Assembly (NCBI GenBank): GCA_014695255.1
Contig: JACJNX010000020.1
Coordinates: forward strand, 1-64,000
Length of the DNA stretch: 64,000 nucleotides
Source: Cyanobacteria bacterium FACHB-63
Lineage (GTDB): Bacteria; Cyanobacteriota; Cyanobacteriia; Leptolyngbyales; Leptolyngbyaceae
Reading direction: 5' to 3'
Shown here: positions 27,097-36,579 of the stretch, one piece after another
Layout of the letters: each line of letters opens with the position of its first letter
Numbering within the stretch: position 1 is the stretch's first letter
Program-made: the position numbers and the translations under genes
The notes under the pieces: generated by a model
What the model saw: the letters and a program-made list of their open reading frames with translations, nothing else
Told to the model about the DNA's origin: nothing
The model's database searches: none

Positions 27097-27268
27097 GTAA
27101 GTAATCCTTACCATCAAGTGACAGGTGGAACCAAGACTCTATGATGACACCTTCGTTTTGTAGCGTTAAGATAGCCTCTTCAGCCCGCTCATTAAGAGTT
27201 TTCGCCCATTCTTCTACTCGCTCTAGTGAATTTGCTTTTAGTTCAATAATGTTAGCAGCTACATCCAT
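27092..27268 (-). pseudogene. N-terminal remnant of a DUF6176-like protein
   Basis: From an ATG at 27266-27268 with a GAAGGG ribosome site, 58 codons read MDVAANIIELKANSLERVEE, continue through QNEGVIIESWFHLSLDG and stop with DYLL then TGA. I recognise the start of DUF6176-type proteins (normally about 100 residues). The homology ends exactly where the Uma2 remnant begins, so a deletion or recombination joined two broken genes. It is too short for most gene callers. Possibly still translated, function unlikely. Confidence 0.6.
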
Positions 27269-27396
27269 AAGTAGCCCTTCAATTTATGTCAGTTTATCTA
27301 ACATTCCTTTTCTTTAGGTTTTATCCTGATGGCAAACGGAATAATGTTCATAATTAAGCAATTATGCTAATCAAAATTCCCTCAGTTCTAGACCAA

Positions 27397-27422
27397 CAAA
27401 AAAGAGGTGCGTTCACACCCCT
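27397..27422 (-). terminator. Intrinsic terminator of the ndhAIGE operon
   Basis: On the minus strand AGGGGTG (27422-27416) pairs with CACCTCT (27409-27403), one G-U pair, followed by a run of T (27402-27398). The plus-strand version has an A/C mismatch, which supports the minus orientation. It lies 25 bases after the ndhE stop. Confidence 0.75.
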
Positions 27423-27447
27423 TTCTCTTCAAAATTCAGAAAGTAAT

Positions 27448-27753
27448 TTACCACTTGAGCAAATTGAATTGCTCCATATCTACAGTGTCGCGGTTTCGAT
27501 AAATCGCAAGCACGATCGCCAATCCTACAGCAGCCTCAGCCGCTGCAATCGTAATCACAAAAATCGTAAAAATCTGACCCTTAATTTGCTGCGGATCGAG
27601 ATAGTTAGAAAACGCCATCAAATTGACATTGACCGCATTTAACATTAGCTCGATCGACATCAACACCCGCACTGCATTCCGGCTCGTCACCAAACCATAA
27701 ATGCCAACGCAGAATAACGCCGCCGCAATCAGTAAGAAATATTGAAGTTGCAT
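27448..27753 (-). CDS. ndhE: NDH-1 subunit E (NuoK homologue)
   Basis: Membrane subunit of the NADPH/ferredoxin-plastoquinone oxidoreductase of thylakoids, used in respiration and cyclic electron flow. 101 residues, normal length, three membrane spans; conserved [16 protein letters not shown] contains the buried glutamate of the proton path, with the second one in [17 protein letters not shown]. Last gene of the ndhA-I-G-E operon, 12 bases after ndhG. Confidence 0.97.
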   Translation of the reverse strand: MQLQYFLLIAAALFCVGIYGLVTSRNAVRVLMSIELMLNAVNVNLMAFSNYLDPQQIKGQIFTIFVITIAAAEAAVGLAIVLAIYRNRDTVDMEQFNLLKW

Positions 27754-27765
27754 CGGGGGAAGTCC

Positions 27766-28371
27766 TTAGTTTTCAAGATTGCTTTGACCTGCGGGGGTCA
27801 GTTCACGCGGACGCTCTTGCAAAGTCAGAGCGGTCGTTCCAGTCAATTCGTCAGCTTCGGGAATAAATTCGCGACGAGCCAGCACGATCGCACCAATCAG
27901 CGCCATCAGCAGCAAGACCGAAGCCAACTCAAACGGCAACAGAAAATCGCTGAAGAAGTGAAGACCGATCGTAATAATTGAGCTTTCAACTGGAACGGCG
28001 GTAGAAATCGCCCAGGGAGTCGTGACTACCATTGCACTGAGTAGAGCAAAAATTCCAGCGCAAACTAATGCAGTCGCAGCCCGACGAATCCAAGATTTCG
28101 CCATCGGCTTAAACGCTTCCCGCTTGTTCACGAGCATAATCGCGAACAAAATCAGAATGTTCACTGCTCCCACATAAATCAACACTTGAGCCGCCGCAAC
28201 GAAATCTGCGTTTAACAGCAAATATAGTCCAGCAATGCTAATAAACACTCCGCCCAGCAAGAAAGCGGAATACACTACATTTTCGAGAAGCACAACGCCG
28301 AGTGCTGATCCAAGCATCATCACTGCTAGGATCGCAAACGATACAACTTGAACACCTTCCGCTAGATTCAC
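27766..28371 (-). CDS. ndhG: NDH-1 subunit G (NuoJ homologue)
   Basis: 201 residues with five hydrophobic segments and the conserved LLNADFVAAAQVLIYVGAVN, including the pi-bulge helix of NuoJ-type subunits, and INVG-type residues nearby. GTG start at 28369-28371 preceded by AGGAGAG. Part of the membrane arm of NDH-1. Lies between ndhI and ndhE in the order standard for cyanobacteria. Confidence 0.96.
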   Translation of the reverse strand: MNLAEGVQVVSFAILAVMMLGSALGVVLLENVVYSAFLLGGVFISIAGLYLLLNADFVAAAQVLIYVGAVNILILFAIMLVNKREAFKPMAKSWIRRAATALVCAGIFALLSAMVVTTPWAISTAVPVESSIITIGLHFFSDFLLPFELASVLLLMALIGAIVLARREFIPEADELTGTTALTLQERPRELTPAGQSNLEN

Positions 28372-28453
28372 GGTTCTCTCTCCTAAATATCAGACGAGAG
28401 GCGCGATCGTGCAGCTTTATTGTGCCGCAGGCAACGCGCCTCTATAGACTCAA

Positions 28454-29035
28454 CTACGACCCTTTTTCAACAATCTCGTCCGGGCGCAATCCTGCACGGC
28501 GCGATCCTGCCGGAAGATCATGCGGCTCGTTCACACCTTTGGGCAGATAAGCAAACTCACGCAACGGAGTCACCATCGGATCATTCGTCACCTTGTAAGG
28601 CAGACGACCGAGCGCAACATTATCGTAGTTGAGTTCGTGACGATCGTAGGTAGACATTTCATATTCTTCGGTCATTGACAAACAGTTCGTCGGGCAATAT
28701 TCCACGCAGTTGCCGCAGAAGATACAAACGCCGAAATCAATACTGTAGTGATTCAGCTTTTTCTTCTTCGTTTCTTTGTTGAATTCCCAATCCACCACAG
28801 GCAGGTTAATCGGGCAGACGCGAACGCAAACTTCACAAGAGATACACTTGTCGAATTCAAAGTGAATCCGTCCCCGGAAGCGCTCTGAAAGAATCAGTTT
28901 TTCGTAGGGATACTGAACGGTGATCGGGCGACGGCGCATATGGTCGAAGGTCACAGATAAGCCTTGACCAATGTATTTACCCGCTTGGAACGCCTCTTTC
29001 GTATAGTCACCGACTTGTTTGAGAAATTTCAGCAT
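28454..29035 (-). CDS. ndhI: NDH-1 subunit I (ferredoxin-type iron-sulfur protein)
   Basis: 193 residues. Two 4Fe-4S sites are visible: [12 protein letters not shown] and [12 protein letters not shown], each followed by the Cys/Pro that completes the binuclear arrangement of clusters N6a/N6b. These pass electrons from the ferredoxin docking site toward plastoquinone. The N-terminal [20 protein letters not shown] and the C-terminal extension match cyanobacterial NdhI. ATG with GGAGAA ribosome site. Confidence 0.97.
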   Translation of the reverse strand: MLKFLKQVGDYTKEAFQAGKYIGQGLSVTFDHMRRRPITVQYPYEKLILSERFRGRIHFEFDKCISCEVCVRVCPINLPVVDWEFNKETKKKKLNHYSIDFGVCIFCGNCVEYCPTNCLSMTEEYEMSTYDRHELNYDNVALGRLPYKVTNDPMVTPLREFAYLPKGVNEPHDLPAGSRRAGLRPDEIVEKGS

Positions 29036-29059
29036 GAAGTGTTCTCCAAGGGTTAGAGG

Positions 29060-30178
29060 TTAGCCGCCAAATGCGACCGGGAATGCAAGTTTCAAGCCTG
29101 CGGTAATCAGCAGGTTTACTAGCGAAACAGGAAGTAAGAATTTCCAACCGAGATCAAGCAGTTGGTCAATCCGCACACGGGGTACAGTCCAACGCATCAA
29201 AATCGCGAGAAACACGAGGAAATACGCTTTCAGAATCGTGGTCCCGATCCCGATCGAGGCGAAAATCAATTGCAGCCAAGGCGTATTCTCAGGAATGCCA
29301 ATCAGACCAGAAATGTACGGAAGCGACACCGGAAACTCCCAGCCACCCAGGTAAAGCACCGCAAACAGAAGGGCTGACAGCGTGAGGTTGACATAAGAAC
29401 CCAAGTAAAAGAGGGCAAACTTCATCCCCGAATATTCGGTTTGATAGCCGGCAACGAGTTCTTCTTCTGCTTCGGGTAAGTCGAAAGGAATCCGCTCGCA
29501 TTCTGCCAATGCTGCGATCCAGAAGATGATAAATCCGACGGGTTGCCGCCAAATATTCCAGCCAAGAACGCCGTAGCCCGCTTGCTGATTGACGATATCG
29601 ACGGTGCTGAGCGAATTCGACATCATTACGACGGCTAAGACGGAGAGCGCTAACGGCAGTTCATAGCTAATCGACTGTGCGGCGGCTCTGAGTCCACCTA
29701 ACAGCGCGTATTTATTATTCGAGGCATAGCCTGACATCAGAAGCCCGATCGGTACGACACTAGAGAGCGCAATCCACAAAAAGATGCCTAAGCCAACATC
29801 GGTAATTTGTAGATTTTGTCCAAATGGGAGAATGAGGTAGGACAAGAAGACGGGAATTACAACGATCGCGGGACCGAGCGTAAACAGCAGCTTATCTGCT
29901 TTAGCAGGAACCACATCTTCTTTGAATACCAACTTCAATCCGTCCGCTAGGGGTGCTAGCACACCCAAAGGTCCAATAAACTCGGGACCGATTCGTTGTT
30001 GGGCGGCGGCTGAGATTTTCCGCTCTAGCCACACCACGACCAAGACACTGACCGTTGCTGCAACCAGCATGATCAGCATTGGCAATGGCATCCAGAGGGC
30101 TTTGGCTGCCCCGGCAGGAATGCCAAGGCTCTGCACAGTTTCAATAAAGGTTCCTTGAAGGTCAATTCCTGGATTCAT
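29060..30178 (-). CDS. ndhA: NDH-1 subunit A (NuoH homologue)
   Basis: From the ATG at 30176-30178 the product is 372 residues, the usual NdhA length; a frame reaching 30253 adds 25 residues without homology. Eight hydrophobic segments. Conserved loops [30 protein letters not shown] and [21 protein letters not shown] form part of the quinone cavity and connect to the peripheral arm. First gene of the ndhAIGE operon, downstream of gltA with 436 bases between. Confidence 0.96.
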   Translation of the reverse strand: MNPGIDLQGTFIETVQSLGIPAGAAKALWMPLPMLIMLVAATVSVLVVVWLERKISAAAQQRIGPEFIGPLGVLAPLADGLKLVFKEDVVPAKADKLLFTLGPAIVVIPVFLSYLILPFGQNLQITDVGLGIFLWIALSSVVPIGLLMSGYASNNKYALLGGLRAAAQSISYELPLALSVLAVVMMSNSLSTVDIVNQQAGYGVLGWNIWRQPVGFIIFWIAALAECERIPFDLPEAEEELVAGYQTEYSGMKFALFYLGSYVNLTLSALLFAVLYLGGWEFPVSLPYISGLIGIPENTPWLQLIFASIGIGTTILKAYFLVFLAILMRWTVPRVRIDQLLDLGWKFLLPVSLVNLLITAGLKLAFPVAFGG

Positions 30179-30410
30179 GGTTCCCGACTCGTAGGAAGGC
30201 AGTTGAGGCAGTTCGATCGCTCTCCACACATGAAGAATTATTGATGCACTCAACGTATCTCAGTATAGCGGTCTCGATGGAACCGAAACGCATCGAACTC
30301 CTGAATTTCTGGCGTTTTGAGCTATCAAAGTATCCAATGAGACGGATTGACTCTACTGAATAATCATCTAGGAAACGATCGCAATTCTTCTATATCAATT
30401 TTAACTGTGG

Positions 30411-30442
30411 GGAGTAGGGAGTGGGGGTATTTCTCCCTACTC
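30411..30442. repeat. GGGAGTAGGGAG-type dispersed repeat with hairpin
   Basis: GAGTAGGGAG at 30412-30421 pairs perfectly with CTCCCTACTC at 30433-30442; the loop is G-rich. Short GGGGAGT-like runs of this kind are scattered in many filamentous cyanobacterial intergenic regions. Only one copy is in this window. Confidence 0.5.
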
Positions 30443-30488
30443 TTCCGTTGTTATTGCAAATTGACTCGTAATAAATTCCGCTTCCATT

Positions 30489-30520
30489 AAAGAAACCCTC
30501 AGAAGCAAGATTCCTGAGGG
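30489..30520 (-). terminator. Terminator of gltA
   Basis: Seven-base stem 30496-30502/30514-30520 (CCCTCAG/CTGAGGG); on the minus strand it is followed by TTTCTTT. Located about 95 bases after the gltA stop. Confidence 0.65.
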
Positions 30521-30614
30521 CTGGAGTTCCTGAAAATCGTCACGTAGATATCCTTGCAAGGGTTAGCCGAATCCACAAGAGGGGTCTGACCCATCATTTC
30601 GATTTATACAAGCT

Positions 30615-31757
30615 TCATGTTCGCTGATCGATCGAAATATAAGGAGATCCGTGCAGCCCCGTATAAATTTGCGTGGGTCGGAAAATGCGGTTTTCGGCTA
30701 ACTGTTCTTTCCAGTGCGCCAACCAGCCCGCAGCCCGCGAAATCGCGAACACAGGCGTAAATAAGTCAGTTGGGATACCTAACTTTCTATACACTAAACC
30801 CGAATAAAAATCGACGTTCGGGTAAATTCCCTTGTGCCCCAGTCGCTCTTCGACGGCTCTCTCCAGTTCGACCGCAATGTCGTAATACTTATCTTGACCA
30901 AACTTTTCAAACAGTTGCTCAGCTAGATGTTGCAGAATGTTGGCTCTAGGGTCTTTGACTTTGTAAACCCGATGCCCAAAGCCCATAATTTTTTCTTTGC
31001 GCTCTAGGCGATCGTCCAAAAACGGACGCACGTTTTCAACTGAACCGATTTCCTCAAGCATTGCAATGACTTCTTCACTCGCTCCACCGTGAAGCGGACC
31101 TGCCAAAGTTCCTACCGCAGAAGCAATCACCGCATACGGATCAGTCAGGGTCGAAGCCGTTACCATCGCGCTAAACGTAGACGCATTAATCGTGTGTTCT
31201 GCGTGAAGCGTCAAACTGATATCAAAAATTCGCGCTGCAAACGGATCAGGTTCCTGCTCGTTCAACATATACAGAAAGTTCGCGGCATAGCTTAGATCGT
31301 CACGCGGCTGCACCGGGTCATTTCCTTTTCGCATCAGTTGAAAAGCAGCAACCATCGTCGGAATCTTTGCCAGAATCCGCACGACTGCTGCTCGAATATA
31401 ACTTGGATCATCGAGCGCCCGCTTCGAGTAGAAGAGACCTAAAGCAGCGGCACAGGCTTGCAATGCATCCATCGGGTGCCCGCTTTCTGGAAAGCACTTC
31501 ATCATGTCGCGAATGCGATACTTTAAGCGGCGATGATACTGAATTTCGTGTTCAAACTCCGCCAAGACTTCTCGATTCGGCAGTTCGTTCCAAATCAGGA
31601 GATAGGCGGTTTCGAGAAATGTATTTTCAGGCTGCATCGCCAATTCCTGAATCGGAATGCCGCGATACTCCAGAATCCCTTTCTGCCCATCAACAAAGCT
31701 TATGCTGGACTGAGTTGCAGGAATACCTTCCAGACCTGCCCTAAATTCGACCGTCAT
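30615..31757 (-). CDS. gltA: Citrate synthase
   Basis: Condenses acetyl-CoA and oxaloacetate to citrate. 380 residues, the short (type I dimer) form. Catalytic parts visible: LHAEHTINASTFSAMV (His), GPLHGGASEEVIAM (His) and the Asp in PNVDFYSGLVYRKLG, with MGFGHRVYKVKDPRA for oxaloacetate binding. ATG at 31755-31757 after AAGGGTG. Lies upstream of the ndhAIGE operon on the same strand but has its own terminator. Confidence 0.95.
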   Translation of the reverse strand: MTVEFRAGLEGIPATQSSISFVDGQKGILEYRGIPIQELAMQPENTFLETAYLLIWNELPNREVLAEFEHEIQYHRRLKYRIRDMMKCFPESGHPMDALQACAAALGLFYSKRALDDPSYIRAAVVRILAKIPTMVAAFQLMRKGNDPVQPRDDLSYAANFLYMLNEQEPDPFAARIFDISLTLHAEHTINASTFSAMVTASTLTDPYAVIASAVGTLAGPLHGGASEEVIAMLEEIGSVENVRPFLDDRLERKEKIMGFGHRVYKVKDPRANILQHLAEQLFEKFGQDKYYDIAVELERAVEERLGHKGIYPNVDFYSGLVYRKLGIPTDLFTPVFAISRAAGWLAHWKEQLAENRIFRPTQIYTGLHGSPYISIDQRT

Positions 31758-32090
31758 TGTTCACCCTTGGCTGAATATATTCACAAGTTAAATTATCAGA
31801 TTCGTTGCCAAGCTTTGTAGTGTAACTACCAGAGCAGGGGCGATCGTGCAATTCTTCACAGAACTTCTCATGGTCTTGAATACCATACTTTCGGGCTCAA
31901 AGTGACAAAAAATCGATACAGATCTGTAAACATTTGCAGTTTTTTATAAAAGCGAATATTATCAAGATAGAAAGCTTTACATCTTGACGAAATTGCATCT
32001 ACTCATCAGCCAACTGACTCTCTTTTCGACCTGGTTTTTGCTCGGAAGGAGTCGTTTGGCGATTTTCTATATTCGATCGTAAGGAGTTAT
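31758..32090. other. Divergent intergenic region (gltA / small protein gene)
   Basis: About 330 bases between divergent genes, so promoters for both should lie here. An AT-rich tract at 31925-31980 is a likely promoter area; no box assignment is secure. No open frame of note. Confidence 0.45.
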
Positions 32091-32417
32091 ATGCCTCACA
32101 AAATGTCTCAAAAACCTCAAAAAGACTACCGCTCTAATTACCGCTACCGCGAAGACGCACCCCGAACGACCCTGACTCGGTTGATTGAACAAGACGCTCC
32201 ACTCTTCTCTCACAGTCAACTGGTGCTAATGTACGGATTCTTCCAGGCGGAAATGGCCCCCCAAGCCAATCAAGGCGTGGCTTCCTGGATTAAAGAATGC
32301 GTTCGACAATATGGATTACCGAGCCTTGTCCGGTTTGATTCGCACCGTCGCGCTCAGATTTTCCGACGAGATCAGTTTCAACCTTGGCTCGAACCCTTGA
32401 TGGATCAAGCGTGTTAA
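32091..32417 (+). CDS. Small hypothetical protein
   Basis: 108 residues, basic and soluble. ATG at 32091 follows GTAAGGAG with good spacing. Sequence features: a polar N-terminus (QKPQKDYRSNYRYRED), LTRLIEQDAPLFSHSQLVLMYGF, and a C-terminal part KECVRQYGLPSLVRFDSH with RRAQIFRRDQFQPWL. No domain recognised. Codon use and ribosome site indicate a real gene. Confidence 0.7.
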   Translation: MPHKMSQKPQKDYRSNYRYREDAPRTTLTRLIEQDAPLFSHSQLVLMYGFFQAEMAPQANQGVASWIKECVRQYGLPSLVRFDSHRRAQIFRRDQFQPWLEPLMDQAC

Positions 32418-32580
32418 AAATTTAGAACGCAAGTTGTTAGCGCTACATCAGCTTGGGAACGCGAACTATGGATCGATAAAAGAAGCTAACAACCGAGTTT
32501 CTGAAATTTGCACAATTTGGCACTTTTAAGCACGATCGAATCCGCTAGAGTGGGCGATGAGATCTTTGCGGTGCTGGATT

Positions 32581-33843
32581 ATGCCGAACTACGACCTTCT
32601 GCTGCGTAACTGTCAGCTCCTTCGCACTCCCGATGTTTCTGAACGAGTGGATATTGCGATTCAGGCAGGTGAGATTGTGGAGATTGCCCCTCACCTTGAT
32701 GCAACAGCGGAGATAGAACTAGAAATCCAAGGCTGTCTAGTCAGTCCTCCGTTTGTCGAATCGCATATTCACTTAGACTCTGCACTCACGGCAGGGGAAC
32801 CACGCTGGAATCAGAGCGGGACACTGTTTGAGGGCATCGAGATCTGGCGAGAACGTAAACAAAATCTCTCGCTGGAAGACGTGAGACAAAGAGCGATCGA
32901 GACGCTGAAACAACAGGCGTTGCAGGGGGTTCTTTTTGTGCGGAGTCACGCCGATGTCAGTGAGCAAAGTTTGACTGCGCTGAAAGCGCTGCTTGAAGTC
33001 CGCGACGAAGTGAAAGATTGGATCACGCTGCAAGTCGTCGCGTTTCCGCAGGATGGAATTTACGGCGGCGCAAAGAACGATGAATTAATGGAAGAAGCGA
33101 TTCGGTTGGGAGCGGATGTGGTTGGCGGCATTCCCCACTACGAACTGACTCGCGAGGATGGGGTGCGATCGGTCAATCGCATCTTTGAGCTGGCGGAGAA
33201 GTACGATCGCCTAATCGATATTCACTGTGATGAAATTGATGACGATCAATCCCGCTTTCTAGAAGTGGTTGCTGCCTGCGCCATTCGTACTGAAATGGGG
33301 TCAAAAGTCACCGCAAGCCACACGACTGCATTCGGCTCTTATAACAATGCTTATGCGTTTAAGCTGCTTGGATTTCTCAGACGTACTCAGCTTAATTTCA
33401 TCGCGAATCCTCTGATCAATATCACGCTGCAAGGTCGGACAGACACTTATCCCAAACGGCGCGGTGTGACGCGAGTGAAAGAACTGTGGCAACAAGGCAT
33501 GAATGTGAGCTTAGGGCATGATTGCGTTCAAGATCCTTGGTACTCACTCGGTACAGGCAATATGCTCGATGTGGCATCAATGGCAATTCATGTTTGTCAA
33601 ATGACCGGAACGACTGAGATTGACGCTTGTTACAACATGGTGACTTGGGGCGGGGCGAAAACCTTGAATGTTCAAGATCAATATGGTGTTGAAGTGGGGA
33701 AACCTGCGAACTTGATTGTGTTGGATGCGATCGATCGATATGATGCCATTCGCCGACGCGCTACAGTGCGGTATGTGATTTCTCAAGGTAAACTCCTAGC
33801 GCAAACGGAACCGCCGAAACCAAAGTGGCGCGGAAATATTTAG
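32581..33843 (+). CDS. CodA-family deaminase, probably 5-methylcytosine/cytosine-like substrate
   Basis: 420 residues, close to E. coli cytosine deaminase CodA throughout: metal site ESHIHLDSALTAG (His62, His64), VAFPQDGI, DIHCDEIDDDQSRF (His215, Glu218), ASHTTA (His247) and SLGHDCVQDPWYSLG with metal Asp314. CodA has GHDD at this last site; here the second Asp is Cys315. In CodA this residue (Asp314) is the specificity residue, and homologues lacking it were reported as 5-methylcytosine deaminases. So the product likely deaminates a pyrimidine, perhaps 5-methylcytosine to thymine. ATG at 32581 chosen over 32557 by fit to the family. A 50-residue membrane protein gene follows one base after the stop. 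Confidence 0.88.
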   Translation: MPNYDLLLRNCQLLRTPDVSERVDIAIQAGEIVEIAPHLDATAEIELEIQGCLVSPPFVESHIHLDSALTAGEPRWNQSGTLFEGIEIWRERKQNLSLEDVRQRAIETLKQQALQGVLFVRSHADVSEQSLTALKALLEVRDEVKDWITLQVVAFPQDGIYGGAKNDELMEEAIRLGADVVGGIPHYELTREDGVRSVNRIFELAEKYDRLIDIHCDEIDDDQSRFLEVVAACAIRTEMGSKVTASHTTAFGSYNNAYAFKLLGFLRRTQLNFIANPLINITLQGRTDTYPKRRGVTRVKELWQQGMNVSLGHDCVQDPWYSLGTGNMLDVASMAIHVCQMTGTTEIDACYNMVTWGGAKTLNVQDQYGVEVGKPANLIVLDAIDRYDAIRRRATVRYVISQGKLLAQTEPPKPKWRGNI

Positions 33844-33844
33844 C

Positions 33845-33997
33845 ATGAACGATGAGGTTGTTTCATTTCTCCTAGGTGCAGGTCTATTGATTCTGTACTT
33901 AGTCTTTTCTGCATTCACCGAAATGGGGACTAAGAATCCGTGGAAGACCGATGCCTCGGAAAAGTCTTCACTAGATAAGCAAACACCGCCAGATTGA
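33845..33997 (+). CDS. Small single-span membrane protein, 50 residues
   Basis: ATG at 33845, one base after the deaminase stop; stop TGA at 33995-33997. MNDEVVSFLLGAGLLILYLV begins a single hydrophobic helix (about residues 5-24), followed by a polar tail (TEMGTKNPWKTDASEKSS). The composition is typical of small membrane proteins, and the position suggests translation coupled to the deaminase. No family recognised. It is below usual gene-calling length limits. Confidence 0.6.
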   Translation: MNDEVVSFLLGAGLLILYLVFSAFTEMGTKNPWKTDASEKSSLDKQTPPD

Positions 33998-34145
33998 CTA
34001 CAAAGACGATCTCTTTAACGATCTCAACTTCGCGAATCAGGGCGTAAATCTTTGACAATGTTGGTTTTGATCAAAACAATTCCTTCATTTTAGGGAAAGC
34101 ATTGCGATATGATACTTTCCGCAGTCTTCAGCATCGTAAAGCGCT

Positions 34146-35225
34146 ATGAGCCAACAGTATCGCATCACACTTCTTCCCGGTGACGGCATTGGACCTGAGA
34201 TTATGGCAGTTGCCGTTCGTGTTCTCAAAACCGTTGGTGAGAAATTTGCGCTGAACTTCGAGTTTAAAGAAGCGCTGATTGGGGGTGCTGCGATCGATGC
34301 CACAGGTGAACCGCTTCCCGCTGCAACGCTCGAAACCTGTAAACAAAGCGATGCAGTCTTACTAGCTGCGATCGGCGGTTACAAATGGGATTCTCTGCCG
34401 CGTCATCTGCGCCCTGAAACTGGATTGTTGGGACTGCGATCAGGCTTACAGCTTTTTGCAAATCTTCGCCCTGCAACGATTTTGCCTCAGTTGATCGATG
34501 CCTCAACGCTCAAGCGTGAAGTCGTGGAAGGGGTCGATATTATGGTCGTGCGGGAATTAACAGGCGGAATCTACTTCGGTCAACCCCGCGGAATCTTTAC
34601 GACAGAAACAGGCGAAAAGCGCGGTGTGAATACGATGGCGTACACCGAATCGGAAATCGATCGCATTGGTCGCGTGGCGTTTGAAACCGCACAGAAACGA
34701 TCAAAGCGCCTCTGCTCAGTTGATAAAGCAAACGTGCTAGAAGTCTCGCAATTTTGGCGCGATCGGATGATTGCACTTTCGGCTGAGTATCCTGATGTTG
34801 AACTGACGCATTTGTATGTCGATAACGCAGCCATGCAACTGGTTCGCGCTCCCAAGCAGTTTGATACGATCGTCACAAGCAATCTGTTCGGCGATATTCT
34901 CTCCGATGCGGCTGCAATGTTAACCGGAAGTATTGGAATGTTGCCTTCTGCCAGTTTAGGTGCATCGAATCCTGGTGTTTACGAACCTGTTCACGGTTCT
35001 GCACCGGATATTGCAGGACAAGACAAAGCCAATCCGTTGGCGCAAGTTTTAAGCGCAGCAATGATGCTTCGCTACAGTTTCGATCAAGCTGAAGCAGCAA
35101 TGCAGATTGAACAAGCCGTTCTCAAGGTGCTGGATCAGGGGTATCGTACCGGAGATATTATGTCCGAGGGCAAAACGCTAGTGGGATGCCAAGCGATCGG
35201 AGATGAGATCGTCGCCGCACTCTAA
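34146..35225 (+). CDS. leuB: 3-isopropylmalate dehydrogenase
   Basis: Third enzyme of leucine synthesis; oxidises and decarboxylates 3-isopropylmalate with NAD. 359 residues, full length: [16 protein letters not shown] at the start, [17 protein letters not shown] (substrate Args), [13 protein letters not shown], the Lys/Asp metal and substrate sites in VDNAAMQLV and [18 protein letters not shown], and the NAD-site [21 protein letters not shown] at 34146. Its stop overlaps the convergent coiled-coil gene's stop by 4 bases. Confidence 0.97.
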   Translation: MSQQYRITLLPGDGIGPEIMAVAVRVLKTVGEKFALNFEFKEALIGGAAIDATGEPLPAATLETCKQSDAVLLAAIGGYKWDSLPRHLRPETGLLGLRSGLQLFANLRPATILPQLIDASTLKREVVEGVDIMVVRELTGGIYFGQPRGIFTTETGEKRGVNTMAYTESEIDRIGRVAFETAQKRSKRLCSVDKANVLEVSQFWRDRMIALSAEYPDVELTHLYVDNAAMQLVRAPKQFDTIVTSNLFGDILSDAAAMLTGSIGMLPSASLGASNPGVYEPVHGSAPDIAGQDKANPLAQVLSAAMMLRYSFDQAEAAMQIEQAVLKVLDQGYRTGDIMSEGKTLVGCQAIGDEIVAAL

Positions 35226-36136
35226 CTTTTTCGAGTGCGATAAGTGCGGCGACGAACAAGGAATTCGGGAATGTCACTCTCTGGCTTGAACGAATTCGAT
35301 CGCGTCGTTGATTTAAGATCCGGTGGCGGTGTTGTATCGATCTCGTCCAAAACCGTTCTAATCTCCGGTGGAAGGTCTTGATCGGTTAACGCTTGTTTGA
35401 GCGCGATCGCAATTTCATGTAGTCCGTGAAAGCGAGTTTTCCAGTGCTGAATGGCAGTTTCATACTCGCTTGCTTGTTGGGCTTGACTGAGGATTTGTTC
35501 TTGCATCTCTGCTGCTTGGCTTTCTAGCTCGGTGATCCGGCTTTGACTTTGTTCGCGATCAACTTCGAGTTCTTGGCAAACCTGTTGCAGCAGCGCCTGT
35601 GTGGTCATGTGACGCGCAAGTCGCGCTTCTAGCGCTTCGACTTGCGCTTCTAGCTCAATCCTACGAGTGTGGGATTCTTGCTTTTCGGATTCAAGATCTT
35701 GGAGTTGCTGCCGTCGCAGTTGCAGATCGGTTTGCAGCACTTGGAGTTGTTGCTCGATCTCAAATGGCTGAGCATCTGCTAACTCTGCTTGTTGGCGGGC
35801 TTCAGCCGCAGCTAGAAGGCTCTGATAATCCCGCTCTCGCTGCTGTGCCTGTTGAATCTTATGTTCGAGTTCAGCTTTTTGCTGAGAAAATTGCAGCTTT
35901 AACTGGTGAATCGCTTGCTGCTGCACATTGGCGATTTCCTCGGTCGAAGCTAATTGGCGTTCTAGAAAATGTTGATTGACGACCTGCGATCGCAGATCCT
36001 CCAGACTCGCGATCGACTGATCAAGCGCCTGCTCTAAATCCCGAATTCGCCGCTGCTGCGCTTGAACTTGCTCGATCAAGTCCGAAACAGACGAATTCTC
36101 CTCGAAGCTCAAACTGAGTTGCTCCGGTTCTGACAC
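35222..36136 (-). CDS. Long coiled-coil protein of unknown function
   Basis: 304 residues if begun at the GTG 36134-36136, which has GGGAGG eight bases upstream; a TTG at 36152-36154 is the alternative. Residues about 15-245 are almost continuous coiled coil with many Gln and Glu ([38 protein letters not shown]); the end is basic ([13 protein letters not shown]). No membrane span. Probably structural or scaffolding. Similar Gln-rich coiled coils are common in cyanobacteria, but I know no function. Confidence 0.7.
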   Translation of the reverse strand: MSEPEQLSLSFEENSSVSDLIEQVQAQQRRIRDLEQALDQSIASLEDLRSQVVNQHFLERQLASTEEIANVQQQAIHQLKLQFSQQKAELEHKIQQAQQRERDYQSLLAAAEARQQAELADAQPFEIEQQLQVLQTDLQLRRQQLQDLESEKQESHTRRIELEAQVEALEARLARHMTTQALLQQVCQELEVDREQSQSRITELESQAAEMQEQILSQAQQASEYETAIQHWKTRFHGLHEIAIALKQALTDQDLPPEIRTVLDEIDTTPPPDLKSTTRSNSFKPESDIPEFLVRRRTYRTRKS

Positions 36137-36201
36137 CGCTCGAACCTCCCACAAGTCCGATCATAAAATTACACGCAGTCTAGGATTTGCGCCTCCGTAG
36201 C

Positions 36202-36459
36202 TTAAAGTTTTGGCTCTTGCGGCAGAGGGGCGGTCGGCATTTGAACGCTATTGAGTGACCAGCGATACTCGATCGGCAGGTTTAATCGCTCTAATTCGCC
36301 TTCAAGCTGTTTTTGCTGCGAGAGTGCCTTACGGAGCGCGACGATTAGCTGCTGAACTTGTTCTCGTTGTCGCCCTCCGACGGCAAACAGGGTCTGACGC
36401 TCTAATAGTTGCAACAATAACTCGTAGTGAATATGCGATGGTAGGGGGATCGGTTCCAT
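36202..36459 (-). CDS. DUF5340 family small protein
   Basis: 85 residues from the ATG at 36457-36459, chosen because the conserved family start MEPIPLPSHIHYELLLQLLE begins there. Continues with RQTLFAVGGRQREQVQQLIV and a short coiled coil. I recognise it as the cyanobacterial DUF5340 family, function unknown. The frame extends to 36561 without support. Between trpC and the coiled-coil gene on the same strand. Confidence 0.8.
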   Translation of the reverse strand: MEPIPLPSHIHYELLLQLLERQTLFAVGGRQREQVQQLIVALRKALSQQKQLEGELERLNLPIEYRWSLNSVQMPTAPLPQEPKL

Positions 36460-36579
36460 GAAAAACCTACAGGGAATAAGGGTGTAGAGCGAGAAGAGGC
36501 AGGTTGTGCGAACTCTATCAGAAGAAGCCTCAGATTTTAACCTAAAAGCTGAATGCGGCAAACTTTAGCACCCAAAGGC

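Larger units (their letters stand above)
30179..30614. other. Intergenic region between ndhA and gltA with two hairpins
   Basis: About 436 bases. It holds a GGGAGT-type hairpin at 30411-30442 and the gltA terminator at 30489-30520 (both listed separately). The ndhA promoter is expected in 30200-30400 but I cannot assign boxes. Confidence 0.5.
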
